A stretch of 64,000 bases of DNA from assembly GCF_000428105.1 (NCBI RefSeq), contig NZ_KE386625.1, positions 27,565-91,564 of the forward strand, in the 5' to 3' direction. The position numbers and the translations under genes were made by a program. The notes under the pieces are model-generated. The model did not search any database, was not told where the DNA came from, and was given only the letters and a program-made list of their open reading frames with translations. Shown one piece after another: positions 27,790 through 35,300 of the stretch. This stretch comes from Bacteroides pyogenes DSM 20611 = JCM 6294 (GTDB lineage Bacteria; Bacteroidota; Bacteroidia; Bacteroidales; Bacteroidaceae). The first letter of the stretch is position 1; each line of letters begins with the position of its first letter.

Positions 27790-28923
27790 ATGCATAAAAC
27801 AAAGATGAACTACAAAGGAGTACTGTCTTCCGCATTCAATATGTCACTGGGTTTTATCCCCGTTATCATATCCATTCTGCTATGTGAAATCATAACGCAA
27901 GACATCGCCGCCTATATCGGTACAGGTATCGGTATGGCGCTGATATATTTATTATCCAAACGCAAAGGAATCAGCGTACCCAATTTTATATTATGCATTT
28001 CAACGGGAGTGTTGTTTCTTCTTTCGCTGGTGAACATAATTACCCCCAATTACATTCCCGACGGTTATCTTCCTGTCACTTTGGAAGTCAGCATACTCAC
28101 CTTTATGTTGATTTTATACATGCACCGGAAAAAGTTTATCAACCATTTTTTAGGCCAAATAGAAGCGTGCAACAAACGGCTGTTCGCACAAGGAGCCGAA
28201 TCGGCCGTCGTATCGGCACGAATCGTTCTTTTATTCGGAGCATTGCATTTCATCGTCATGAGTATTATTCTGGCTGTACAATGTCCCATAAGCGCGACAA
28301 ACACGCTTATTCTCTACCGGATATTTCCTCCTGCGGTATTCATTGCAAGCATTTTATTCAACCAAATCGCCATCCGGTATTTCAACAACCTGATGTCTCA
28401 TACCGAATACGTGCCTATCGTAGACAGAAAAGGGAAAGTGATTGGGAAAAGCCTCGCCATAGAGGCAATCAACTACAAAAACGCTTACATCAACCCGGTG
28501 ATACGGATAGCTGTGTCCGCCGGCGGTATGTTGTTCCTTTGCAGCAGGCCCATGTCCGCCATTCTGGATAAAGGGAAGACGGATATTCCCATGGAATGTT
28601 ACCTTCGCTATGGAGAAACATTATCGGAAGGCGTAGCCCGCCTGCTGCGAAACTCGCTTCCTCAGGCACAGGAAAGCGAACCGACATTCAACATTGTATA
28701 TCATTTCGAAAATGAAGTGACCAATCGGCTCATCTATCTCTTTATTATCGACCTGAAAGACGACTCGATTCTCTGCAACACGCATTTTAAGAACGGCAAA
28801 TTATGGAGTTTCAAGCAGATTCAGGAGAATCTGGGCAAAGGTTTCTTCAGCAGTTGCTTCGAGGACGAATACGAACACCTGAAAGAAGTCATTTGTATAA
28901 GAGAAAAATACAAGGAATCTTAG
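27790..28923 (+). CDS. Membrane protein with C-terminal degenerate Nudix-like domain
   Basis: A 377-residue protein. Residues 10-205 hold about six hydrophobic spans in pairs. Residues 212-377 look like a Nudix fold of the isopentenyl-diphosphate-isomerase type: VPIVDRKGKVIGKSLAIEA, then NPVIRIAVSAGGMLFLCSRP, then MECYLRYGETLSEGVARLL in place of the Nudix box. The box lacks the RE-EE core, so hydrolase activity is doubtful. An alternative start is Met at 27805. Its last 35 bases overlap the convergent methylase gene. Confidence 0.66.
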   Translation: MHKTKMNYKGVLSSAFNMSLGFIPVIISILLCEIITQDIAAYIGTGIGMALIYLLSKRKGISVPNFILCISTGVLFLLSLVNIITPNYIPDGYLPVTLEVSILTFMLILYMHRKKFINHFLGQIEACNKRLFAQGAESAVVSARIVLLFGALHFIVMSIILAVQCPISATNTLILYRIFPPAVFIASILFNQIAIRYFNNLMSHTEYVPIVDRKGKVIGKSLAIEAINYKNAYINPVIRIAVSAGGMLFLCSRPMSAILDKGKTDIPMECYLRYGETLSEGVARLLRNSLPQAQESEPTFNIVYHFENEVTNRLIYLFIIDLKDDSILCNTHFKNGKLWSFKQIQENLGKGFFSSCFEDEYEHLKEVICIREKYKES

Positions 28924-29593
28924 ACAGGTCGGGTACATGCCCCTTCCATTCTTTTACGCTGCGAGTCTGAATATATTCGCCTTCGCAGGTGATATCGGCA
29001 GCGATGCAAAACTTCGTTTGCGGACGGCAATGCTTCAAAATGTCGTCCACCATCTTATGATTGCGGTAAGGGGTTTCGATGAAAAGCTGCGTCTGGTTCT
29101 CGGCATAGATGCGCTGTTCCAACTGTTTCAACCGTTTGATGCGTTCGACGGGATCGATAGGCAGATAGCCGTGAAAAGCAAAGCTTTGCCCATTGAACCC
29201 CGACGCCATCACCGAAAGGATAATGGACGACGGACCTACCAAAGGGACGACTTTCAGCTTCTTGCGCTGGGCAATGGCGACTACATCCGCGCCCGGGTCG
29301 GCCACAGCGGGGCAGCCGGCTTCGGATATCACTCCCATCGAAGAGCCTGCGAGCAAAGGTTCCAGATACCCTGAAATGGCTTCGGGTGACGTATGTTTGT
29401 TCAGAGGATAGAAAGTCAGCGCGTCGATATCAATTTCACGGTCTGTTTTCTTCAGAAAACGGCGGGCCGACCGGATGTCTTCGACAATAAAATGCCGAAT
29501 GTTGCGAATGATTTCTCTGTTGTAAGGCGGCAATACCCGATCGATCGGCGTATCGCCCAGCGTTACAGGCAATAGGTAAAGAGCTGTTTCCAC
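28889..29593 (-). CDS. SAM-dependent methyltransferase, RsmI-like (tetrapyrrole methylase fold)
   Basis: A 234-residue protein of the family that includes RsmI, which 2'-O-methylates C1402 of 16S rRNA. Marks: LYLLPVTLGDTP at the start, MGVISEAGCPAVADPGADVV for SAM binding, VPLVGPSSIILSVMASGFNGQSFAFHGYLP. It lacks the C-terminal extension of full RsmI, so exact function is uncertain. It is the downstream neighbour of the gldB-like gene and overlaps the converging membrane gene by 35 bases. Confidence 0.82.
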   Translation of the reverse strand: METALYLLPVTLGDTPIDRVLPPYNREIIRNIRHFIVEDIRSARRFLKKTDREIDIDALTFYPLNKHTSPEAISGYLEPLLAGSSMGVISEAGCPAVADPGADVVAIAQRKKLKVVPLVGPSSIILSVMASGFNGQSFAFHGYLPIDPVERIKRLKQLEQRIYAENQTQLFIETPYRNHKMVDDILKHCRPQTKFCIAADITCEGEYIQTRSVKEWKGHVPDLSKIPCIFLLYK

Positions 29594-29625
29594 TTTCTTG
29601 GTTTGAAGTTTAAAATAATTAAGAG

Positions 29626-30630
29626 TCAGGACTTCATATAGCCCGACTCTTTCAACATCTCGTGATAATCGGTCGTTTCCAGCAAGTCTTTTATTGTGGC
29701 GCGCTTATGCTTTTTCATATAAGCGGATACGATTTTCGCGCCCAACCAGATTCCCACCGACGGCGGAACGTCTTTTTCCAAGAAGTCGACAGAAGGGGCA
29801 GCCTTCATGTAATAACGGATAATCATCGGATCGCGCGCGTACAAATGGTCGTTATCACGAATATATGCCCAAACATCTTTCTCGTTCTTCTTGCACCAGG
29901 CTGTTTCTTTGGGTGAGTACCCCATCGTTTGGCCGATATCACGGTAGTCGAGCAGGCTTTGCACCACATAATTGATTTTACCGTAGTGTATCATCCAATC
30001 GACGAGGCAAGTACTTTCACAATACTCCATCCCGTAACGGCTGAGAAGATAGAATACCAAACAATCGGGCACAATCCGCTCGGGACGCATGGAACGACAC
30101 TGATAGTCGTAATAAAAACGTTTGTAAAGCGGATAATCTTCTCCCATGTATTTGTCGAGACTGATTCCAAGCAGGGTATCGATCAGAATAATAGACTCGT
30201 TGAATGCGGATACTTGCGAGTAAATGAATGGCACTTGCGTGTCGGGGACTTCTTTTTTCAGCTTTCCGAAGCCTTTGGTCAGTCCTTTCTCCACCTCTTC
30301 CAAATCGGGGAATTTATGATCCACATCGTTCAGCAGGCGCAAGAGAGTAGTATCCGAATAGAAATGTTGCAGGCGTTGCGCAATGGTGTCACCGTCCACG
30401 GTCCCGATAGCCAGTACGTCTTCAATCAGGATTTTAGTGGGCAACTGATAATCCATCGTTATTTTCTGCATAGCAGAAAAACTGTTGGAGCGAACATACT
30501 CGCCCAACAGCTTGTCATATCTCAAGACCGAAATCTCTTCTTTCCGGTCTGTCATTTTCCCGGAGCCTATCCGGCAAGAGCCGAGAAGGATGGCCATCCC
30601 TACTATAAGAAGAGTATTCCGTTTCTTCAT
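29626..30630 (-). CDS. GldB-like lipoprotein
   Basis: A 334-residue lipoprotein. Signal and lipobox ILLGSC place the lipid-modified Cys at residue 19. The body (EISVLRYDKLL, then DYPLYKRFYYDYQCRSMRPERIVPDCLVFYLLSRYG) resembles gliding-motility lipoprotein GldB, which in non-gliding gut Bacteroides persists with unknown function. It starts six bases after the fabI stop and is thus very likely cotranscribed with it. Confidence 0.75.
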   Translation of the reverse strand: MKKRNTLLIVGMAILLGSCRIGSGKMTDRKEEISVLRYDKLLGEYVRSNSFSAMQKITMDYQLPTKILIEDVLAIGTVDGDTIAQRLQHFYSDTTLLRLLNDVDHKFPDLEEVEKGLTKGFGKLKKEVPDTQVPFIYSQVSAFNESIILIDTLLGISLDKYMGEDYPLYKRFYYDYQCRSMRPERIVPDCLVFYLLSRYGMEYCESTCLVDWMIHYGKINYVVQSLLDYRDIGQTMGYSPKETAWCKKNEKDVWAYIRDNDHLYARDPMIIRYYMKAAPSVDFLEKDVPPSVGIWLGAKIVSAYMKKHKRATIKDLLETTDYHEMLKESGYMKS

Positions 30631-30636
30631 CTTTAC

Positions 30637-31494
30637 TTATCCGTAAATGATGTTGCCTTCTTCGTCTTTGTACTCATCCAATCCCTTCTCGTAGGTAGCC
30701 ATCGCCCGAAGACTCATTCCGATACTGGAGAATCCTCCGTCGTGGAACAAATTCTGCATGGTCACTTTACGTGTCAGGTCGGAGAACATGACGATACAAT
30801 AATCGGCACATTCTTCAGCGGAAGCGTTACCCAGCGGAGACATGCAGTTGGCAAAATCGTACAGCTTATCCATTCCTTTCACACCCGAACCGGCTGTGGT
30901 AAACGTAGGCGATTGCGAAATAGTATTCACACGTACATTATGCTCGCGGCCATAAATATAACCGAAGCTGCGGGCGATGGATTCCAACAACGCTTTGGCA
31001 TCCGCCATATCGTTGTAACCATAGAAGGTACGTTGTGCCGCCACATAGCTCAAAGCGACAATCGACCCGTAATCGGCAATCGCATTCAGCTTCTTCGCCG
31101 ATTGAATCATCTTATGGAATGAAACGGCGGAAATATCCAACGTCTTATCCAGCATTCCGTAATCAAGATCATCGTAAGTACGCTTCTTCCGCACGTTGGG
31201 CGACATACCGATGGAGTGCAGTACGAAATCTATTTTTCCTCCCAGCACTTCCATGGAAGTCTTGAACACATTCGCCAGATCTTCCACATTAGTAGCGTCG
31301 GCGGGAATCACCCGGCAATTCAGCTTCTGAGCCAAAGCGTCGACTTCACCCATACGGATAGCCATCGGAGTATTTGATAATGTTATTGTCGCTCCTTCTT
31401 CCACCGCGCGCTCCGCCACTTTCCAAGCAATGGACTGGTCGTTCAACGCGCCGAAGATAATCCCTCTTTTTCCTTTCAACAAGTTGTAACTCAT
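30637..31494 (-). CDS. fabI: Enoyl-[acyl-carrier-protein] reductase (NADH)
   Basis: Last step of each fatty acid elongation cycle. The 285-residue SDR-type protein has the FabI cofactor region GKRGIIFGALNDQSIAWKVAE and the catalytic Tyr-X6-Lys in FYGYNDMADAKALLES. The near-C-terminal LFHDGGFSSIGMS is also typical. A leftward TATCTTTG element (31526-31519) lies 25 bases before its ATG. Confidence 0.95.
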   Translation of the reverse strand: MSYNLLKGKRGIIFGALNDQSIAWKVAERAVEEGATITLSNTPMAIRMGEVDALAQKLNCRVIPADATNVEDLANVFKTSMEVLGGKIDFVLHSIGMSPNVRKKRTYDDLDYGMLDKTLDISAVSFHKMIQSAKKLNAIADYGSIVALSYVAAQRTFYGYNDMADAKALLESIARSFGYIYGREHNVRVNTISQSPTFTTAGSGVKGMDKLYDFANCMSPLGNASAEECADYCIVMFSDLTRKVTMQNLFHDGGFSSIGMSLRAMATYEKGLDEYKDEEGNIIYG

Positions 31495-31518
31495 ATAGTA
31501 TAATAGTTAAATTTTGTG

Positions 31519-31526
31519 CAAAGATA
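31519..31526 (-). promoter_or_regulatory. Promoter -7 element of fabI-gldB
   Basis: TATCTTTG on the leftward strand, 25 bases before the fabI start. The -33 TTTG is not evident at the usual distance. Divergent to TACCTTTG (31620-31627), which serves the HAD gene rightward. Confidence 0.65.
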
Positions 31527-31670
31527 GGAACTTTCTGCATAAAAACATGAGAAGTGTGCAAAAATACTCGAAAACACTCAAAGAAAGTCGACACCGGAAC
31601 ATAAAACCATTTTCTTTTCTACCTTTGCAAGCGAATATTTCAAAAAATTGTAATGCAAATAAAAAGCCGA

Positions 31671-32324
31671 ATGAAAAAACTGGTCATCTTCGATCTCGAC
31701 GGAACACTCCTGAATACCATAGCCGACTTGGCAAACAGTACCAATTATGCACTAAACAAACTGGGATATCCTACACATGAAGTAGCAAAATACAACTTCA
31801 TGGTGGGAAACGGCATCAACAAACTGTTTGAACGGGCATTGCCCGAAGGAGAAAAAACACAGGAGAATGTCCTCCGCGTACGCAACGAATTCATCCCCTA
31901 TTACGATATTCACAACGCCGACGACAGCCGTCCTTATCCGGGCATTCCCGAATTGTTGCAGTCGTTACAATCGAAAGGTATCCGAATAGCCGTAGCCTCC
32001 AACAAATATCAGGCTGCCACTGAAAAACTCATTGCCCACTACTTCCGGGAGATACGGTTCACAGCCGTATTCGGTCAGCGCGAAGGAATAAATGTAAAGC
32101 CCGACCCCGCCATTGTTTTTGATATTCTAAAACCGGCAAATATAAAGAAAGAAGATGTGCTTTACGTCGGCGATTCGGGAGTAGACATGCAAACAGCTGC
32201 CAATGCAGGAATCACGGCCTGCGGGGTGACATGGGGCTTCCGTCCGAGAACAGAGCTGGAACAGTTTCATCCGGCATATATTGCAGACAGTCCGGAAGAA
32301 ATAACGGACTTGGTGCAGGCATGA
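31671..32324 (+). CDS. HAD-IA hydrolase, phosphoglycolate phosphatase-like
   Basis: The 217-residue form starting MKKLVIFDLDGTLLNT is preferred over the in-frame ATG at 31653. The catalytic Asp pair is in FDLDGT (Asp8, Asp10), the cap domain is at about 20-85, and the C-terminal motif is VGDSGVDMQTAANAG. Best match in pattern is Gph (2-phosphoglycolate phosphatase); other phosphate esters cannot be excluded. A TACCTTTG element is at 31620-31627. Confidence 0.87.
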   Translation: MKKLVIFDLDGTLLNTIADLANSTNYALNKLGYPTHEVAKYNFMVGNGINKLFERALPEGEKTQENVLRVRNEFIPYYDIHNADDSRPYPGIPELLQSLQSKGIRIAVASNKYQAATEKLIAHYFREIRFTAVFGQREGINVKPDPAIVFDILKPANIKKEDVLYVGDSGVDMQTAANAGITACGVTWGFRPRTELEQFHPAYIADSPEEITDLVQA

Positions 32325-32386
32325 AGCCGAGAGGATGATTCGGGATATGAGGATGCCTTTAAGCGTTCTTCGGAGAAAACGTATGT

Positions 32387-32767
32387 TCAATTGCTGTCCG
32401 TACCTCCGGCGTTTCCCCGGGAGAAAGCCTCCGTTTCCTCTTCCAGAACAGCCAGCAGGGAATCGTTGTCCATCAGGAACAAAGCCGGATATTCCTCCAG
32501 AATGCGGTCTACCATAGCCAGTTCGTACGCATAGCATTCCTGCATGCGCAAATAAGCGGCGCATAGCGCATGCAGGCTTGCCCCCTCCGAGTTTTCATCG
32601 ATTTCAGACTCTTGCAGCTGCTTCAGGCGAGCATTGAACAGACGGGCCTTTTTTAGGTCTCGTTTGCGCCAAAGGTATATTTGCATGAGATAATAGACTT
32701 GGAGCTTGGCGTAGAGAATCGACAACTCCGTGCGTATGTTCGCATTATGGGATAAAAGAGTGTCCAT
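32387..32767 (-). CDS. Small helical protein of unknown function
   Basis: From Met at 32767 it is 126 residues, nearly all helix-forming (SILYAKLQVYYLMQIYLWRKRDLKKARLFNARLKQL), without signal or membrane span. The start overlaps the last 23 bases of the thioredoxin-like gene, which suggests coupled translation. An in-frame Met at 32803 would add 12 residues. I do not recognise a family, and it could be a lineage-specific gene. Confidence 0.5.
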   Translation of the reverse strand: MDTLLSHNANIRTELSILYAKLQVYYLMQIYLWRKRDLKKARLFNARLKQLQESEIDENSEGASLHALCAAYLRMQECYAYELAMVDRILEEYPALFLMDNDSLLAVLEEETEAFSRGNAGGTDSN

Positions 32768-33749
32768 GATTTTGAGTTTTGGGATATCGGCCGGCTTCAC
32801 CACATCCCGATGCAGGAAGTGGCGATAAGGCAGGCAAGCTACGGATCAGCCCTGTTTCTTCCAACGTACAGTACGAACCGGCCACACGCCCGTCCGGATT
32901 CACTAATACAAGGGTCGGTATAAATGCCACACCGTAAACCTCGAAGTCGGGACTGCGGAAACCACGGGAATCATGCAATTTCGTAGCCCAAGGCAATGAG
33001 GCGGCACGGGAAGAGAATGTATGTTCGTCTTCGTCCGAAGCGATGGAAACCACACGAATGCCTATTCCTTTAAGGGTGGCATAGAATCCGCACAAGTCCC
33101 GCAGAACGGATTCGCAGCCGGGACAATCCGTCTCATAAAACAGCAACAACGTGGGGCCGGCCGATACCGACGGGACAGTACGCGACAGACAGGGGGCCCT
33201 CTTCCCCACAAGCAGCAGGCGGGTGAGCAGACGGCGGGCAATGTCGTCCGGATGGGCAGGGTCGGCATCGATGCCCATGCATGCGGCGGCGGTAACCGCT
33301 GCCGCATCGTTCATGCCATGCTCCGACAAGCATTCCGCCACGGGGCGCAACATCTCTTCCGCACACCGCTGCCTGCCTGCGCCGATCAGCCGGGCGGCAA
33401 GGCGTTTCATATCGGCGCAGAAACGTTCGGAAGCAAGAGTGGTTGCTACCTCGGGTTTCTCCGCTTTCATCACTGCGTCGTATAAGACGTACGAATCTGC
33501 CCATACACGCATGTAGTCGTATCTGTGTGGAAAGGCAAGGAGCGTGTCGGGCGGGAGCGTGTCCGCTACGTAATGCTGTTCACGACGCAGGGCAGGCGTG
33601 TCGTCTGTCACAAGAGCATGTAGCAGCCGCATGTAACGGCTTTCTATTTCCGATTCTTCTCCTTGTTTCCGGCTCCGGCATCCGCAGCAGAGGGCGGACA
33701 AAAGGAAGAGAGCAGGCAATAGAGCGAGGAAGTCATGTAGTTTGTTCAT
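32745..33749 (-). CDS. Thioredoxin-like lipoprotein
   Basis: A 334-residue exported protein. The N-terminus is hydrophobic and ends in a Cys cluster (residues 21-24), so it is probably lipid-modified. Residues about 185-320 form a thioredoxin-like fold with CxxC (Cys209, Cys212) in YETDCPGCESVLRDLC and the cis-Pro region GVAFIPTLVLVNPDGRVAGSY. This matches TlpA/DUF5106-type periplasmic oxidoreductases of Bacteroidota. The ATG is six bases from a repeat array that fills its upstream region. Confidence 0.75.
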   Translation of the reverse strand: MNKLHDFLALLPALFLLSALCCGCRSRKQGEESEIESRYMRLLHALVTDDTPALRREQHYVADTLPPDTLLAFPHRYDYMRVWADSYVLYDAVMKAEKPEVATTLASERFCADMKRLAARLIGAGRQRCAEEMLRPVAECLSEHGMNDAAAVTAAACMGIDADPAHPDDIARRLLTRLLLVGKRAPCLSRTVPSVSAGPTLLLFYETDCPGCESVLRDLCGFYATLKGIGIRVVSIASDEDEHTFSSRAASLPWATKLHDSRGFRSPDFEVYGVAFIPTLVLVNPDGRVAGSYCTLEETGLIRSLPALSPLPASGCGEAGRYPKTQNHGHSFIP

Positions 33750-33754
33750 AGGTT

Positions 33755-33852
33755 CTTTTAAGTCTGGCCGGCGGACTTTTAAGTCCGGCGGTCGGGGCTT
33801 TTGAGTTTTTTTTAAGTCTGGCCGGCAGGTCTTTTAAGCTTGGTCTGTGGCG
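33755..33852. repeat. 21-22-bp tandem repeats directly upstream of the thioredoxin-like gene
   Basis: CTTTTAAGTC-like units start at 33755, 33776, 33798, 33809 and 33831, giving steps of 21, 22, 11 and 22. The half-step of 11 keeps units in phase with one helical turn. G+C-rich GGCCGGCGG segments alternate with TTTTAA. The array ends six bases from the ATG of the leftward lipoprotein gene, so it must be in its 5' region. From 33853 to 34018 nothing further is recognised. Confidence 0.8.
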
Positions 33853-34018
33853 TTGCCGGAGATTCCCTTGTTTCCCTTTACCTCTCCGGAAATCCCGGCA
33901 CCGGGAGTGTGAGTACACAACATGTTATGAGGCAAAAGGAGAGTAGGGCTTCGGGCAACACCGCAGCTGTTTCACGGATGAAAACTTCTTGCAGGATTCT
34001 GCCTTGCAAGCCCGCCTT

Positions 34019-34522
34019 TTATGCACCCGGGTCGGGAGCCTCTCCGTGTCCGCCGGGGCCTCCTCCCGGCAAGGGGGTGCCGCCTCCGGGATTGTTTTGC
34101 GTGCCTCCCGGCTGTGAGGTTGTTCCACCCCATTCTTCCCAGAACACTTCGTTGGAGACAAGCGAGCGGGTAGCTATTTTATTGCCTGTGGTGCGGGTCG
34201 ATTCGGGGATGAAGCGTACGCGTACGCCCGTGATTTGCTTGGCCGACACCTCCTCCGCGGTGTCTGCACCCTTGCCCGAGGCGTTCGCCGTGTAGTAGAA
34301 CGTGCCCACCCCTTCGAGTTTCACGGTGCGTCCCTGCGCCATGTAGTCCGCCAGTACGCTGCCCAAATCCTTGAGCACGGCGAACGTGTCGGCACGGCTC
34401 ACGGTGGAGATTTGCGACAATCGGTCGGCCACTTGGTCCGTTGTTACCGGTTTGCCCACCGTCACGGCGCGTGGATACCACTTGCCGTTGATTTTTTGTT
34501 TCACTTTCTTAAAAAATGCCAT
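34019..34522 (-). CDS. HU-like DNA-binding protein with Gly/Pro tail
   Basis: A 167-residue member of the HU-related family common in Bacteroidota. The start MAFFKKVKQKINGKWYPRAV and the core ADRLSQISTVSRADTFAVLKDLGSVLADYMAQGRTVKLEGVGTFYYT follow the HU pattern. Residues 130-167 are low complexity (GGTTSQPGGTQNNPGGGTPLPG). Probable nucleoid or DNA-binding role. It lies alone between the fimbrial and thioredoxin genes. Confidence 0.85.
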   Translation of the reverse strand: MAFFKKVKQKINGKWYPRAVTVGKPVTTDQVADRLSQISTVSRADTFAVLKDLGSVLADYMAQGRTVKLEGVGTFYYTANASGKGADTAEEVSAKQITGVRVRFIPESTRTTGNKIATRSLVSNEVFWEEWGGTTSQPGGTQNNPGGGTPLPGGGPGGHGEAPDPGA

Positions 34523-34735
34523 AATAATAATATTTAAGTTTGTTAATAAAGATTTGTTCTTTCATGCTCTTGCGCGTTGTTTTTCCGGAGTTTCCGAAGA
34601 AAGGTGTATTCCTTTTTCCCGCCTCTCCGGGCTTTCGCGCTTCATGCTTGTGCGGCTCCCGCTTTCGTCGTCTTCGGTGTATTTCCGCCCCCTATCACGG
34701 GCTCGGCGGATACCCCTCCTGCAAGGGCTTCCTGA

Positions 34736-34751
34736 GGGGGGGGGGGGGGGG
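34736..34751. repeat. Homopolymer of 16 G residues
   Basis: An uninterrupted G16 tract directly adjoining the 22-bp repeat array. Such tracts slip easily in replication and in sequencing; the true length may differ. It is intergenic and can form a quadruplex. Confidence 0.85.
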
Positions 34752-34960
34752 ACCACGGTGACGGACTGTGGTATCCTCAGTGACGGACCGTGGTACCCTC
34801 AGTGACGGACCGTGTTACTCTCAGTGACGGACCGTGTCCCCTCGGTGGCGGCCGTGTTACTCTCGGTAAGAGACCGTGAACCCTCAGTGACAGACCGTGT
34901 TACTCTCGGTAAGAGACCGTGAACCCTCAGTGACGGGCCGTGGTTTTCGCAGTGTCGGCT
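34752..34960. repeat. About ten 21-22-bp tandem repeats
   Basis: The unit is roughly cagtgacggaccgtgttact. Copies of GTGACGG or its variants start at 34758, 34780, 34802, 34824, 34845, 34866, 34887, 34909, 34930 and 34952. The steps are 21 or 22. Two alternating unit variants (tgacggaccgtg and taagagaccgtgaa) appear in the second half. This is the longest array in the window. No coding frame continues through it. Confidence 0.88.
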
Positions 34961-35300
34961 TTTTCACAGTTCGATGCCGCGCCGTCTTTTCCACCTACTC
35001 TTTCCCTGCCCAATTCCCCGTCTCTTCTGTTCTGTTTTCCGGGCTGGGGTAGAGGCGTTCGACTCATTTCCGTGGAGGATTTTGTTCGTCGGGAATGTAC
35101 ATATTTTAACCAATCGCTCCGTCCGGCTTGGTTGGGAGCATGATGCCGCATCCCGTGCCTTGCCCAAAAACAGTGTCACCTGCACTACTGACTTTTATCT
35201 CATCATTATTATTTAAAGATCTCAATTTGCTGAGCGAAATGCCCATGCCTTCGTGCCGTTCCGCAGAACGGCGATTGCTGTTCTGCGGATTACGGCGACG

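Larger units (their letters stand above)
34523..35300. other. Intergenic region between the HU-like and second tip-like genes
   Basis: 778 bases without a credible gene. It contains a run of 16 G (34736-34751) and a long 21-22-bp array (34752-34960). The flanks are of ordinary composition with no clear Bacteroides promoter for the HU-like gene. Short frames such as 34371-34805 run through the repeat and are not supported. Confidence 0.6.

Noticed and set aside
29929..31122. A 397-codon open frame on the plus strand
   Set aside because: It is antisense to the gldB-like and fabI genes, which have clear family motifs, and the frame itself resembles no protein family. Long antisense frames are common in this codon usage.
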